NCBI GenBank assembly: GCA_014376805.1
Contig: JACMQU010000031.1
Coordinates: forward strand, 41,550-105,549
Length of the DNA stretch: 64,000 nucleotides
From: Bacteroidia bacterium
GTDB taxonomy: Bacteria; Bacteroidota; Bacteroidia; UKL13-3
Direction of reading: 5' to 3'
Below the pieces are notes generated by a model. The model was not told the DNA's origin. It made no database searches and worked only from the letters and a program-made list of their open reading frames with translations. Both the position numbers and the translations under genes were made by a program. Below are positions 1-10,611 of the stretch, one piece after another (the first letter of the stretch is position 1; each line of letters starts with the position of its first letter).

Positions 1-3000
1 AGGGGATGCAATAAAGCCATCATTATAACCAGAACCCGTATATCTGAATACAGAAGTTACATTTGAAGTGTTAAACAAATTCTGAACACTTGCAAAAATG
101 CGGAATCCGTATCCTACTGTTGCGCCATCAATTTTCTTTTTCTTAATCAAAAACACTTTGTCAATATTCATATCCACATTTACCTGAGAAGGCAAATTAG
201 CACCATTAATTGTGCCTTTAACGGGGCTTCTCACTACCACTCCACTTTGAGCATCAGGAGTTGGATTTAAGTTTTGTGTATAGGGGCGGCCTGAATAAGA
301 GGTTAAAACAAAGTTTATACCTGCATTCTCAAGAATTCTTTTACCGTTAACCATAGGGCCAGTATAATCTTTAGCGCCTTCTTTATAATGGTAATCAAAA
401 ACGGCTTTAAAAGTGTGACGGGTATCAAAATCAAGTGGGAAAATGGTACGTAATGTTGGCAAACCTACCTGAATTAAAGCATTACTTGAAGTAGAATTTG
501 AACCTGTTCCATCGGCAAACTGTAACTGATAATTTGCATTTAAAGTAATGTTGCCCAAATCACGAATTTCATATTTTACACCCAGACTTTTTACTGTGGC
601 AAAATCTAAATTTCCATAGGTTGAATAATCATTAGGCCAGGCCTGCACGTACCTGTAAAGTTGAATCATATTACGAAATTCGCGGTAGGAAGCGATAATC
701 TCCAATGCTGCATCGCGGCCAATCTGCTGACGAAATCCTATTTCATAATCAGTTACCTGGGTCATTTTTAAATTAGGATTGTTTATAGCACCTTGGCTTA
801 ACCTGTTTTGTAGGTAATAATAATCGTCTATCTGACCAATATTTGTATTAGGTCTTTGTGTTAAGATATCATAAGTACCAAAGAATTGAGAGGTAGTATT
901 AATAGGGAACGAGAACCATATACGAGGTAAAACTTTTACATCGGGAATATAATCTGTGAAAGAAGAGCTTTTAGGTAGATTTGAATTTTTAGGATCAACC
1001 AGCAAAGGGATATTTCTGTTAGTTTTAGCATTACGGGCAATTTGTTGCGGATCACTTATTGGATTGCCATTTTTGTCGAACCAATTGTTTCCATCGCGGT
1101 AACCGGCAATCTGTGCATTTGACTGATCTGAAGTTTGCTGATCAGCATCTTTGTTAACATAAACAGCAAAATTGTCGCCTATATTTGAAGGGATTTGTTT
1201 CTTTAAATTCTCAAAACTACTGTTCTTTTTTACTTCACCAACTGTATATATTGGTACAATTGAGTAAGGATCTTTTAATACCGGTTGATTTGCGTCAAAA
1301 CGTTCAACTCTCACACCTACCCTAACAATCAGATCTTTAAAAACGAATTTATCTTGTAACCAAGCCGCCATATAAACCGGCTGATAGGCGGGTAAAGCAC
1401 GCGTTGCAGGATTGTTAAGAAAATCGTCGATACTTGATTTCTTTCTTACTACATTCCCAAGGTGATCGTATCCACTATAGCTTACTCTGGAATTACCACC
1501 GTTTAGCAATTCATCCGCATTTAACATTCCTAAAGTATAATCACCCGGTTTATAAGAATTAACATCAATAAAACTTGTGCTGTCAATAGGCTTTCCATAA
1601 ACATCTAATGCACCCTGGGAGATTAACTTATCACGGAAGTTTTTATCAAAATTACTTTGTACTCCGGGTATAATACGTCTTTGAAAAGAAACTGTATCCT
1701 GAAATACACCATTGGCATCAAACTTTAGAATACCATACTGGCTTGAATCTTTTAAACCGCTAAACTGCCTGTTAGCAAGCAATCGCATAAGGCCCCATAG
1801 ATTTTGCGCATCTACAAAGTAGCCTCTTCTAAATTGCTGTTCAACGTTTATACCAATTTCAATTTCGTGCCTCGCTTTAGGATTACTTTTAGATGCAATG
1901 GTAAATTCACTCATTACATACAGGTTAAATGCTTCGTTTAAACTTTTGCTATAGCCTGCTTGATTTGATCCAACATTCGCCCACATAAGTGAATAAATAC
2001 CATTCGGATTATCGCCGTTAATTAAACCACCCCTCTCGCGAACATTTCCTAAGGTTCTAATATTACTTTGACCCAAAAAATCATATACAGCTCTTGTGTA
2101 ATTTCCACGTACCTGGTTATAATTTTTATCTTGTTCAAAAGTGTATGCCGTATCTACAAAAGCAATCTGCCTCTGGTAATCAGTTAAATAAATATATTTT
2201 CCATCTTTAACTAAAAATGAATCCGGTTTCTGATCAATTGATTTAACGGTGCGGGCGTAGAATGGAGCCTGATAGGTTTTAAATTTACCTATATAACCGT
2301 AATCAAAAATGTTTTTCTGGTGCTCAGCATCCATATTTTCCGCAAACCCTCTTTCATAAGAAAACCTGACACTGTAATAGGCATTAGTGATATTAGATTC
2401 GGCTTTAGCTGTCTCTTTTTTATCTTTATCAACCGGCTCCTTTTTAAAGGTTTGAGTAAATTGTAAATAAGTCCTGACTGTGTAACCTCTGCTAAATGAA
2501 TTATTTTCGGGATTTAATAATGACTGATAACTGTTATAGTTGCGCCCCTGATTAAAGTTGCCATAGTACCCTAATCGCACATTGGTATTAAACGAGGGCT
2601 GAAAGTTAAAATTTCCATTCAAATCAACATTATAGGTGGCAACATTCTGGCGATAATTAATCTTCTCCAGATCATTTTTAGTTAAATATTCAGATGCAGG
2701 AAATAGTGTACCATTTCCTCCCGGTATTAACGGAGTGTTCTGAATTTGTTTTAATTTATCATTTTTGACTTTATAAACATCAACTGCAGGTGGCCTTCCA
2801 TCTTTTGCATAGGTAAAAGATCCAGAAACCAGGAAGCCTAAGAGTACTCTTTCTTCATTACCCCTGCCCTTATTAATAATTTTAATCGGGCCAGAAAGTA
2901 CCGTTTGAAACTGGTTATAATGAGAGTAATCAAGATAACCGTAGAAAGGAGAGGCGGTTTGTAGCTCAAAAGTTCTGATAAAGTTTCTTGTTGGTGCCTT

Positions 3001-3663
3001 GGTAGTAATGCTGATAGCTCCACCAACAAAATCACCATACCTTGCGGGAGTTCCACCGGTAATAATCTGGATATTATCAATAGCATTTGTAGGAATATTG
3101 GTTGCACCGGCTTGCACGCGCACACCATCTATATAATAAGCTGTGCCATCTGCGCGTGCCCCGCGTATATTTGGTGTACCATTGGCACGGGTTTCTACAC
3201 CCATTGTAGTACCGGCAATGGTATTTATATTTCTGCTACCACGGTTTAAAATCTCTTTAGAACCTACATTTCCTCCATTAACACCTTTTGGATCAACAAG
3301 TTGCTTCTCATATTTAATAACAACTACATCAAGCGTTGTATTACTCATGGTAAAGTTCACATACCGGTCTTCGTCGGCAACTACTTCAATTTTATCAATT
3401 TCAACATTTCCATAGCCCGCATAAATTGCTTTTAAGGTGTATTCACCGGGCTGAAGAGTTTTAATAATAAAAGCTCCGTCATCATCTGTCTGGGCTGTTG
3501 CTTTTTGAATGCCATTTAGAAAAAGCACAATGGTAGCATAGTCTACAGCCTTTTTTGTTTTGGTATCTTTTACAACACCCCTAATGGTACCCAAACCTGA
3601 TTGCGCATAGCCTGCAAACTGCATACTAAATAAAACAATCATTAATGCGTATATTTTCTTCAT
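1..3663 (-). CDS. TonB-dependent receptor with N-terminal carboxypeptidase-regulatory-like domain (3' end beyond window)
   Basis: Reverse-strand frame read from ATG at 3663 stays open to base 1 (MKKIYALMIVLFSMQFAGYAQSGLGTIRGVVKDTKTKKAVDYATIVLFLNG...; plug-like GVETRANGTPNIRGARADGTAYYIDGVRV...GGTPARYGDFVGGAISITTK). Absent from the ORF track because it has no stop in the window. Confidence 0.9.
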   Translation of the reverse strand, partial: MKKIYALMIVLFSMQFAGYAQSGLGTIRGVVKDTKTKKAVDYATIVLFLNGIQKATAQTDDDGAFIIKTLQPGEYTLKAIYAGYGNVEIDKIEVVADEDRYVNFTMSNTTLDVVVIKYEKQLVDPKGVNGGNVGSKEILNRGSRNINTIAGTTMGVETRANGTPNIRGARADGTAYYIDGVRVQAGATNIPTNAIDNIQIITGGTPARYGDFVGGAISITTKAPTRNFIRTFELQTASPFYGYLDYSHYNQFQTVLSGPIKIINKGRGNEERVLLGFLVSGSFTYAKDGRPPAVDVYKVKNDKLKQIQNTPLIPGGNGTLFPASEYLTKNDLEKINYRQNVATYNVDLNGNFNFQPSFNTNVRLGYYGNFNQGRNYNSYQSLLNPENNSFSRGYTVRTYLQFTQTFKKEPVDKDKKETAKAESNITNAYYSVRFSYERGFAENMDAEHQKNIFDYGYIGKFKTYQAPFYARTVKSIDQKPDSFLVKDGKYIYLTDYQRQIAFVDTAYTFEQDKNYNQVRGNYTRAVYDFLGQSNIRTLGNVRERGGLINGDNPNGIYSLMWANVGSNQAGYSKSLNEAFNLYVMSEFTIASKSNPKARHEIEIGINVEQQFRRGYFVDAQNLWGLMRLLANRQFSGLKDSSQYGILKFDANGVFQDTVSFQRRIIPGVQSNFDKNFRDKLISQGALDVYGKPIDSTSFIDVNSYKPGDYTLGMLNADELLNGGNSRVSYSGYDHLGNVVRKKSSIDDFLNNPATRALPAYQPVYMAAWLQDKFVFKDLIVRVGVRVERFDANQPVLKDPYSIVPIYTVGEVKKNSSFENLKKQIPSNIGDNFAVYVNKDADQQTSDQSNAQIAGYRDGNNWFDKNGNPISDPQQIARNAKTNRNIPLLVDPKNSNLPKSSSFTDYIPDVKVLPRIWFSFPINTTSQFFGTYDILTQRPNTNIGQIDDYYYLQNRLSQGAINNPNLKMTQVTDYEIGFRQQIGRDAALEIIASYREFRNMIQLYRYVQAWPNDYSTYGNLDFATVKSLGVKYEIRDLGNITLNANYQLQFADGTGSNSTSSNALIQVGLPTLRTIFPLDFDTRHTFKAVFDYHYKEGAKDYTGPMVNGKRILENAGINFVLTSYSGRPYTQNLNPTPDAQSGVVVRSPVKGTINGANLPSQVNVDMNIDKVFLIKKKKIDGATVGYGFRIFASVQNLFNTSNVTSVFRYTGSGYNDGFIASP

Positions 3664-3764
3664 TTAAGTAAGATTAGCAAATTGAAAATAAATTTTATGA
3701 GCGGTAAAATAAAGTAGTTCTTATCAAAATAACAACTATTCATTTTACCTTTCCTGTTACCCAA

Positions 3765-4748
3765 TCAGTTACTTCCTCTAAAAGTGAGTAACTTATCAAG
3801 TAAAATTTGAGAAATTTTTCTATAGCTCTCCACTGTCCAACCCCCAATGTGAGGTGATAAAACCACGTTTTTACTGGCGATTAGAAAACTAAAGTCATTT
3901 TCTTGACTGGCATTTAAAGTTGATAAATTTTCATTTTCCAACACATCAAGTGCACAGCCTAAAACTTTTCCACTTTTTATCATTTGAACCAAATCAGCCG
4001 TTTTTATCACTTTACCACGACTCAGGTTTAGTAAATAAATACTTTTTTTGAACCTGCTTACAAAATCTTTGTCAATAAGCCAGGTTGTTTCTATAGTTAA
4101 TGGCAAATGCACCGAGAGAATATCAGTTTCATTAAAAATCTGCTGTAAACTAACTTGTTTGGCAAAGTCTGTTGAATAATCAACAAGATATTTGTCATAC
4201 GCGAGCACTTTTACATCAAAACCTTTTAATTTTTTGGCTACAGCCCTGCCTGTATTCCCAAAACCTAAAATTCCTACTGTTTTTCCGGCCAGTTCTATGC
4301 CTCTGTTTGCTTCCCTTTGCCAGATTCTTTGTTTCACTTCATTATTTGCTTTTATAAGGTTATTTAAAAGGGATAAGAGCATTCCTATGGTGTGTTCACC
4401 TACTGCATCGGAATTGGCTTCACCGGCATTTAAACACGTTATATTTTTAGAAAGTGCATACAGCTCGTCTATATTATCTAAACCTGCACCAGCCCTTGCA
4501 ATGCAAAGAAGTTTTTTTGCCGCATCCATAACTTCGCTATCAACCCTTGTTTTGGTTCTGATGACTAGAATATGCATGGCTGCAATCCGATTCAAAATCT
4601 CCACTCTGGTAGCATCTGGTAAATAAAGAACATGGAATCCTGCATCTCTTAAGCCAAGTAATAACAATTCATGAACATCATCAGCAATCAGAATATTCAT
4701 GCCCCCTATTGCATTGTTTTGGTTGTCTTTCATTGTAGAAGTAATCAA
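3765..4748 (-). CDS. D-isomer-specific 2-hydroxyacid dehydrogenase (3-phosphoglycerate dehydrogenase-like, no ACT domain)
   Basis: NAD-binding GILGFGNTGRAVAKKLKGF, LHLPLT-like and NLSRGKVI...ALDVLENE motifs, catalytic LSPHIGGWT. Confidence 0.88.
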   Translation of the reverse strand: MITSTMKDNQNNAIGGMNILIADDVHELLLLGLRDAGFHVLYLPDATRVEILNRIAAMHILVIRTKTRVDSEVMDAAKKLLCIARAGAGLDNIDELYALSKNITCLNAGEANSDAVGEHTIGMLLSLLNNLIKANNEVKQRIWQREANRGIELAGKTVGILGFGNTGRAVAKKLKGFDVKVLAYDKYLVDYSTDFAKQVSLQQIFNETDILSVHLPLTIETTWLIDKDFVSRFKKSIYLLNLSRGKVIKTADLVQMIKSGKVLGCALDVLENENLSTLNASQENDFSFLIASKNVVLSPHIGGWTVESYRKISQILLDKLLTFRGSN

Positions 4749-4772
4749 AAAATTAAATTGGGTTGCACCGGG

Positions 4773-6134
4773 TTAAAAAGTATTGTATAAGAACCTGCCT
4801 AAAGTAAAGTAAATAGCAATACCTAAAAGGTCGTTGGTAGTAGTAATGAAAGGGCCTGTAGCAATAGCCGGATCAATATTCATACGGTTCAGAAAAAGTG
4901 GAATAAAAGTTCCGAAAACGGAGGCAAAAATTATAACTGTTATAAGTGCAATACTAACTGTAATTGCTAATTGAGTTGAATTATTAAAAGCTAAATTATA
5001 AAGCAATATAACAACAGAACAAATAATTCCGTTAATAAGGGCTACCCGAATTTCTTTAAGTATTTTTTGTGCAATATTTCGGGTGCCCAGCGTATCATTT
5101 GCTAAACCTTGCACTACAATTGCCGATGACTGAACCCCAACATTACCGCCCATTGCAGCTATAAGTGGCATAAAAAAAGCCATTTCCGGATGAATCAGGA
5201 TCTGGTCTTCATACATTTCAATAAATCTGGAACTCGCAATACCTCCCATAAGTCCAATTAAGAGCCAGGGCAAGCGCGCCCTTGCCAGAATTATTACTTT
5301 ATCTGTACCGTCAACATCCTCGGTTATACCGCTCATCAACTGGTAATCTTCGTCAGCTTCTTCTTTTATTACATCTACCACATCATCAACAGTAATTCTT
5401 CCAACTAATCTTCCTAATGCGTCTATCACCGGCAAAACTACCAAATCGTATTTTTTTGTAATATTTGCCAGGTCTTCTACCCGGGTTGATGTGGAAACGG
5501 AAATTACTTCTTTATTATAAACATCAGCAAGCCTGGCATCTGGCTTTGCAAGGATTAAATTTTTAAGTGTAATTAATCCAACCAGCCTTTCTAAAGGGTC
5601 TGTAACATAAACTACATAAATGCTCTCTACATTTTCTCCCTGAACTCTTATTTCTTCTATACATTGCGCTACTGTCCAGTTAATGTAGGCCTTAATTAAT
5701 TCAACTGCCATTAAACTTCCGGCGGTATTTTCATCATAATGGGTTAAGCTTAACAACTTGCTGGCATATTCAATATCCTCCAGCTGGCCAATTACATCTT
5801 CTTTTATTTTGGTTGAGAAATGATTCAGAACATATACGGCATCGTCGCTATTCATGTTATCTATAAATTCATTTGCAATTTCAAAAGGAGTAAAAGCAGA
5901 TAAAAATATTTCACGTGCAGGTTCATCCATTTCAACCAACACTTTTATTACGGTTTCCTTCTGTAACGAATTCATTAATAATCGGGCTTCCTCTTTAGAT
6001 AGCCTGTCAATAACCATCGCTATATCCTGGGGGTACATTTGATTTAACTGATCACTTACAAGCTTGAGTTCATTTTCATTAAACCAGGTTTTAAATTGCC
6101 TGATAAGTGCGTTATCTACCTGAATTTTTTCCAT
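4773..6134 (-). CDS. mgtE: Magnesium transporter MgtE
   Basis: MgtE N-domain, CBS pair (YVVYVTDPLERLVGLITLKNLILA...VDVIKEEADED) and MgtE membrane domain (RLPWLLIGLMGG...AAMGGNVGVQSSAIVVQGLA). Confidence 0.95.
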   Translation of the reverse strand: MEKIQVDNALIRQFKTWFNENELKLVSDQLNQMYPQDIAMVIDRLSKEEARLLMNSLQKETVIKVLVEMDEPAREIFLSAFTPFEIANEFIDNMNSDDAVYVLNHFSTKIKEDVIGQLEDIEYASKLLSLTHYDENTAGSLMAVELIKAYINWTVAQCIEEIRVQGENVESIYVVYVTDPLERLVGLITLKNLILAKPDARLADVYNKEVISVSTSTRVEDLANITKKYDLVVLPVIDALGRLVGRITVDDVVDVIKEEADEDYQLMSGITEDVDGTDKVIILARARLPWLLIGLMGGIASSRFIEMYEDQILIHPEMAFFMPLIAAMGGNVGVQSSAIVVQGLANDTLGTRNIAQKILKEIRVALINGIICSVVILLYNLAFNNSTQLAITVSIALITVIIFASVFGTFIPLFLNRMNIDPAIATGPFITTTNDLLGIAIYFTLGRFLYNTF

Positions 6135-6907
6135 TATCTTGTTGAAGCAATGAGCAATGTTAAATTAACAAAATCGTTTACACTTAATTCTTCTGCACGT
6201 TTTGAGGCATACTCCGCTAACTGTTCATCGGTGAGTCCATAAGAACTAATGCTGTTTCGAAGTTTTTTCCTTCTTTGGTTAAAAGCTACTTTTACAACAG
6301 TGCGGAATAATTTTTCATCACAACCCAATGGCACATTTTTTCTACTAAATCTAACTACGGCAGATTTCACTTTAGGAGGTGGATCAAAAACAGTTTCAGA
6401 TACCGTAAATAAATATTCAACTTCATAAAAAGCCTGCGTTACAACAGATAAAATTCCATAAGCTTTACTGCCATGTAAAGAACATAAACGCTGTGCCACC
6501 TCTTTTTGAAACATGCCCACCATAAATGGCACTTTTATTTTGTTATCTATAATATTAAAAACTATTTGTGATGACAGATAATATGGAAAATTTCCAATTA
6601 CACTAAATTCACTTTGAAAATATTCTTCAAAATTTATATCTAAAAAACTTTTCATTAACAAGCGTGAACTTAATTGAGGAAATTTGATATTCAGGTAAGA
6701 AACGGACTCCATATCCACCTCTACAGCCCAAACTGTAAGCGTAGGTTCAGCCAGTAAAAACTGAGTAAGAACACCCATTCCAGGGCCAACTTCTAACACA
6801 TCTCCTTTGGGGTAAACCTCTGTTAAAGAAGCAACAATATTGCGGGCGATATTCTGGTCTTTTAGAAAATGCTGACCCAAAAACTTTTTTGCTTTAACTT
6901 GTTGCAT
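6134..6907 (-). CDS. rsmA: 16S rRNA (adenine1518-N6/1519-N6)-dimethyltransferase RsmA/KsgA
   Basis: KKFLGQHFLKD...VLEVGPGMGVLT...VIGNFPYYLSSQIVFNI...VFDPPPKVKSAVVR. Confidence 0.97.
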   Translation of the reverse strand: MQQVKAKKFLGQHFLKDQNIARNIVASLTEVYPKGDVLEVGPGMGVLTQFLLAEPTLTVWAVEVDMESVSYLNIKFPQLSSRLLMKSFLDINFEEYFQSEFSVIGNFPYYLSSQIVFNIIDNKIKVPFMVGMFQKEVAQRLCSLHGSKAYGILSVVTQAFYEVEYLFTVSETVFDPPPKVKSAVVRFSRKNVPLGCDEKLFRTVVKVAFNQRRKKLRNSISSYGLTDEQLAEYASKRAEELSVNDFVNLTLLIASTR

Positions 6908-7042
6908 GATTTTTTTTACAAATAGAAAGTTTTTGTTTTACAAAATGCTATTTTAACTCTTTTATTTTAATGCAAAAAATTAATCTCTAAAAACTACCTG
7001 TGCAGCTTACTATGCAGTTTAACCAAATGTCGATTAAAATCT

Positions 7043-7050
7043 TACTTTTG
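7043..7050 (+). promoter_or_regulatory. Candidate Bacteroidota -7 element (TAnnTTTG) upstream of leucyl aminopeptidase
   Basis: TACTTTTG 18 bp before the ATG at 7069; -33 element weak. Confidence 0.45.
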
Positions 7051-7068
7051 CCATCCTATTATTAAAAA

Positions 7069-8514
7069 ATGGAAACTATAATACAATTTCAAAATAAGAT
7101 TATCTCCGGCAAATGCACCTTATATTTGTGTTCAAAAAAAGATAATCTTGCCACTTTAGGTTTTGATAAAAATGAAGCGGCGTATTTACAAAAAAAGCTT
7201 AAAGAAGGTGAGCAGTATATTTTAATTAACAGGCTAACTTCACTGGTTTTTATTCAGTTTACAGATGATCTTTCTCAAAAAAATGTATTCGAAAAGCTGG
7301 AATGTTTCCGCATGTTAGGTCACAAAATTAATGTAGCTGTTAACGCACATCATTTTAAAGATTTATTATTAACTGCTTCTGAAAATAATTTAGAAGAAGT
7401 ACTGGCTGTTGCAGAAGGTTGTGCGCTGGCAAATTATGAGTTTTTAAAATATAAAAGCGAACAAAAAAATAAACATACTTTAGAGAAAATACTTATATAT
7501 ACGACCCCGGCTAATAAGAAAAAGATAACAGAATTGCAAATTCTGATTAATGCCGTTTACACAGCCCGAACCTGGGTTAATGAGCCGCAGTCTTATTTAA
7601 ATGCAGTTAGTTTTGCTAAAGAAATGAAAGCTTTTGCTGTGGCATCAAATGTTAAGGCGGAGGTGTTAAATAAAAAGCAATTAGAATCGTTAAAGATGGG
7701 GGGGTTATTGGCAGTAAATCTGGGTAGTAAAACTCCTCCTACTTTTACCATACTGGAATATAAGCCTAAGAATGCCAAAAACAAAAAACCTTTGGTATTA
7801 GTTGGAAAAGGTGTTGTGTATGATACCGGCGGACTCAGCCTTAAACCTACTCTTCACAGCATGGATACCATGAAATGCGATATGGCAGGGGGAGCCGCTG
7901 TAGCTGCCGCTATTTGTGCTGTAGGTGAAGCAATGCTACCTTATTATGTTATCGCATTAATTCCGGCCACTGATAATCGCCCTGGAGAAAATGCCTATAC
8001 ACCAGGCGACGTGATAACTATGTTTGACGGCCAAACTGTTGAAGTTTTAAATACAGATGCTGAAGGAAGAATGCTACTGGCCGATGCCCTGGCTTATGCC
8101 AAGAAATATAATCCCGGCCTGGTTCTTGATTTTGCAACTTTAACCGGAGCTGCCGCTGCTGCAATTGGTTCTTACGGCACCGTTTGTATGGGCACCGCTT
8201 CTGAAGAGACTAAAAATCTGTTGAAAAGCACTGGTAATCTGGTGCATGAACGACTGGTAGAATTTCCCTTATGGGACGAGTATGCCAAACTGATAAAAAG
8301 TGATCTTGCCGATATGAAAAATATTGGAGGACCTGTTGGTGGTGCAATTACTGCAGGGAAATTTTTAGAAAAATACATTGATTACCCTTGGATGCACTTT
8401 GATATTGCAGGGCCGGCTTTTTTGAACACCACAGACGGCTACAGAGGTAAACATGGATCGGGCGTTGGCGTAAGGCTTTTGTTCAACTTTATTAAAAGTC
8501 TTTGCGATCAATAA
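7069..8514 (+). CDS. pepA: Leucyl aminopeptidase (M17 family)
   Basis: M17 signatures LVGKGVVYDTGGLSLKPT, NTDAEGRMLLADAL, DFATLTGAA. Confidence 0.95.
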   Translation: METIIQFQNKIISGKCTLYLCSKKDNLATLGFDKNEAAYLQKKLKEGEQYILINRLTSLVFIQFTDDLSQKNVFEKLECFRMLGHKINVAVNAHHFKDLLLTASENNLEEVLAVAEGCALANYEFLKYKSEQKNKHTLEKILIYTTPANKKKITELQILINAVYTARTWVNEPQSYLNAVSFAKEMKAFAVASNVKAEVLNKKQLESLKMGGLLAVNLGSKTPPTFTILEYKPKNAKNKKPLVLVGKGVVYDTGGLSLKPTLHSMDTMKCDMAGGAAVAAAICAVGEAMLPYYVIALIPATDNRPGENAYTPGDVITMFDGQTVEVLNTDAEGRMLLADALAYAKKYNPGLVLDFATLTGAAAAAIGSYGTVCMGTASEETKNLLKSTGNLVHERLVEFPLWDEYAKLIKSDLADMKNIGGPVGGAITAGKFLEKYIDYPWMHFDIAGPAFLNTTDGYRGKHGSGVGVRLLFNFIKSLCDQ

Positions 8515-8606
8515 AAAGTAATTTTAAAAAATTGTTTGATCTACTTTATAAAATAAATATACTTTAATAACCTTCTGTTATAAAAACCGAATTAAACCCT
8601 TCTTGT

Positions 8607-9674
8607 ATGAGTAAATTACCCGTAATAGGAATCACCATTGGCGATATAAATAGTATTGCTCCCGAAGTAGTTATCAGAACACTTATGGATAACAGAATTA
8701 ATGACTACTGCGTGCCGGTTGTTTATGCGTCACCAAAAATTATTGCCTTCTGGAAAAAAATTCTGGGTCTTTCTGATTTTCAATTGAACATCATTCAAAA
8801 CATGGACCAGATTAACCTGAAACGATCAAATTTACTGGTTTGTTGGGAAGAAGATGTTGAGATAAAAGTAGGTGAGGCTACCGAACTTGCAGGTAAATAC
8901 GCATTTAAGGCTATAGAGATGGCCACCAAAGATGCACTTACCGGAAAACTGGATGCTATTGTTACCGCCCCATTAAATAAAAACATGGTGAACACGCCGG
9001 CACAGCCTTTTAAAGGACATACTGAGTATTTGGCTGAGCAGGCAAATTCTGATTATTTAATGTTACTTACATCGGAAGATTTTAAAGTAGCCATGGTAAC
9101 CGGACATATTCCAATAAAGGAAGTGGCTGATAGTCTTAGCCGCGAATTAATTCTTAAGAAACTAAAATTACTAAATGAAAGCTTAAAGAAGGATTTCGGT
9201 ATAGTTAAGCCAAAAATCGCAGTTTTATCATTAAACCCACATGCCGGTGAAAATGGATTATTGGGATCAGAAGAGATAGAAATAATAATACCCGCAGTAG
9301 ATAAAGCCAGAAATGAACTGCAGGTTTTAGCCTATGGTCCTTATCCAGCAGATGGTTTTTTTGGATCAAACCAACATACAAAATTTGATGCGGTATTAGC
9401 CATGTATCATGATCAGGGTTTAATTCCATTTAAATACATGTCGTTTGAAAGCGGTGTAAATTTTACAGCAGGGCTGCCTTTTGTGAGAACCTCACCCGAT
9501 CATGGAACGGGTTATTCTCTAGCCGGAAAAAATACTGCAAGCGATCAATCAATGCGCAATGCCCTGTTTATGGCAATAGACATTTGGACACAAAGAAATA
9601 ATTTTGACGATATGAACAGCAATCCACTAATAATGGTACCAGGTAAAAGAGAACGTTTTAGAATTGATTTTTAA
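8607..9674 (+). CDS. pdxA: 4-hydroxythreonine-4-phosphate dehydrogenase PdxA
   Basis: GITIGDINSIAPEVV, VTAPLNK, GHTEYLAE, LNPHAGENGLLG, MYHDQGLIPFK, RTSPDHGTGY. Confidence 0.96.
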   Translation: MSKLPVIGITIGDINSIAPEVVIRTLMDNRINDYCVPVVYASPKIIAFWKKILGLSDFQLNIIQNMDQINLKRSNLLVCWEEDVEIKVGEATELAGKYAFKAIEMATKDALTGKLDAIVTAPLNKNMVNTPAQPFKGHTEYLAEQANSDYLMLLTSEDFKVAMVTGHIPIKEVADSLSRELILKKLKLLNESLKKDFGIVKPKIAVLSLNPHAGENGLLGSEEIEIIIPAVDKARNELQVLAYGPYPADGFFGSNQHTKFDAVLAMYHDQGLIPFKYMSFESGVNFTAGLPFVRTSPDHGTGYSLAGKNTASDQSMRNALFMAIDIWTQRNNFDDMNSNPLIMVPGKRERFRIDF

Positions 9675-9810
9675 AATTATCTGAAATCAATTTGAATATA
9701 TATGATTTTGAGTGTATATATATGATAAATAACAGTTTAAAACACTTTAACAAATTGATTTTGAACCTTTTTTTAAAAAAACTCTAAAATTTTGTTAGCA
9801 TCACTTATCT

Positions 9811-10371
9811 TTGATGGCTTTAATAATGGGAACTAAGTCTAAAACATATTTGATTGAATTCAATAAGTTAAAATTTGGACATAATGAATTTTCTTTTTTA
9901 TTGGATGATAAATTTCTGGCTGATTTTGAATATTCGCCTTATGATAAGGCAAATATAAAAGTTGATTTGAAACTAATTAAAGCGGAAACTTTATATGATT
10001 TAAAATTTGAATTTAAAGGGAATGTTAGCGTAGTTTGCGATACCTGTGCTGAAGATATTGATTTGCCTATAGAAGAAAAATTTGGATTATTAATTAAACT
10101 AAGCGAGGTAAATAATTTTGATGACAGTGAAATTATTTATATAGCCAGGGCTGAGATAGAATTTGATTTGAAGCAATACCTTTATGAAAGTTTATTGCTT
10201 GCTGTTCCACAAAGAAAAGGTTGTGAAGAATTGCCTGAACCAAAACCCTGTAATGTGGAAGTATTAAAAAAACTTTCACATGATGAAAAATTTGAAGATA
10301 CTGAAACTAGCAGTGAAGACCACGAAAATGAAGATCCACGCTGGAATAAATTAAAAGACTTGTTAAACTAA
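9811..10371 (+). CDS. DUF177 / YceD-like protein (start probably the internal ATG near 9826; TTG start in track)
   Basis: CDTCAEDIDLPIEEKF and acidic C-terminus ENEDPRWNKLKDLL; immediately upstream of rpmF as is typical. Confidence 0.9.
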   Translation: MMALIMGTKSKTYLIEFNKLKFGHNEFSFLLDDKFLADFEYSPYDKANIKVDLKLIKAETLYDLKFEFKGNVSVVCDTCAEDIDLPIEEKFGLLIKLSEVNNFDDSEIIYIARAEIEFDLKQYLYESLLLAVPQRKGCEELPEPKPCNVEVLKKLSHDEKFEDTETSSEDHENEDPRWNKLKDLLN

Positions 10372-10392
10372 ATTTAAAAGGAGAAGAATAAA

Positions 10393-10578
10393 ATGCCACA
10401 TCCAAAGAGGAAAATCTCTAACTCAAGACGCGATAAGCGCAGAACACATTACAAAGGAGCAGTACCTACCTTATCAGTAGATCCAACTTCCGGCGAAACA
10501 CATTTGCGCCACCGTGTTACCGCAAATGGTTATTACAAAGGCAAATTGGCCTTTCCTGATATGAAAAAAGACATTTAA
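10393..10578 (+). CDS. rpmF: 50S ribosomal protein L32
   Basis: [21 protein letters not shown]...[15 protein letters not shown]; preceded by AAAAGGAGAAGAATAAA. Confidence 0.97.
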   Translation: MPHPKRKISNSRRDKRRTHYKGAVPTLSVDPTSGETHLRHRVTANGYYKGKLAFPDMKKDI

Positions 10579-10611
10579 CGGGTTGCTTGTAATAAGCAAA
10601 TTTTCCACTAA

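Noticed and set aside
2838-3415. ORFs 2838..3128 (-) and 3143..3415 (+)
   Set aside because: Both lie within the TonB-dependent receptor, which the track missed because its stop is outside the window; they are in other frames or strands.
4172-4626. Plus-strand ORFs antisense to the 2-hydroxyacid dehydrogenase
   Set aside because: Shadow ORFs opposite a confidently identified gene; no recognisable protein features.
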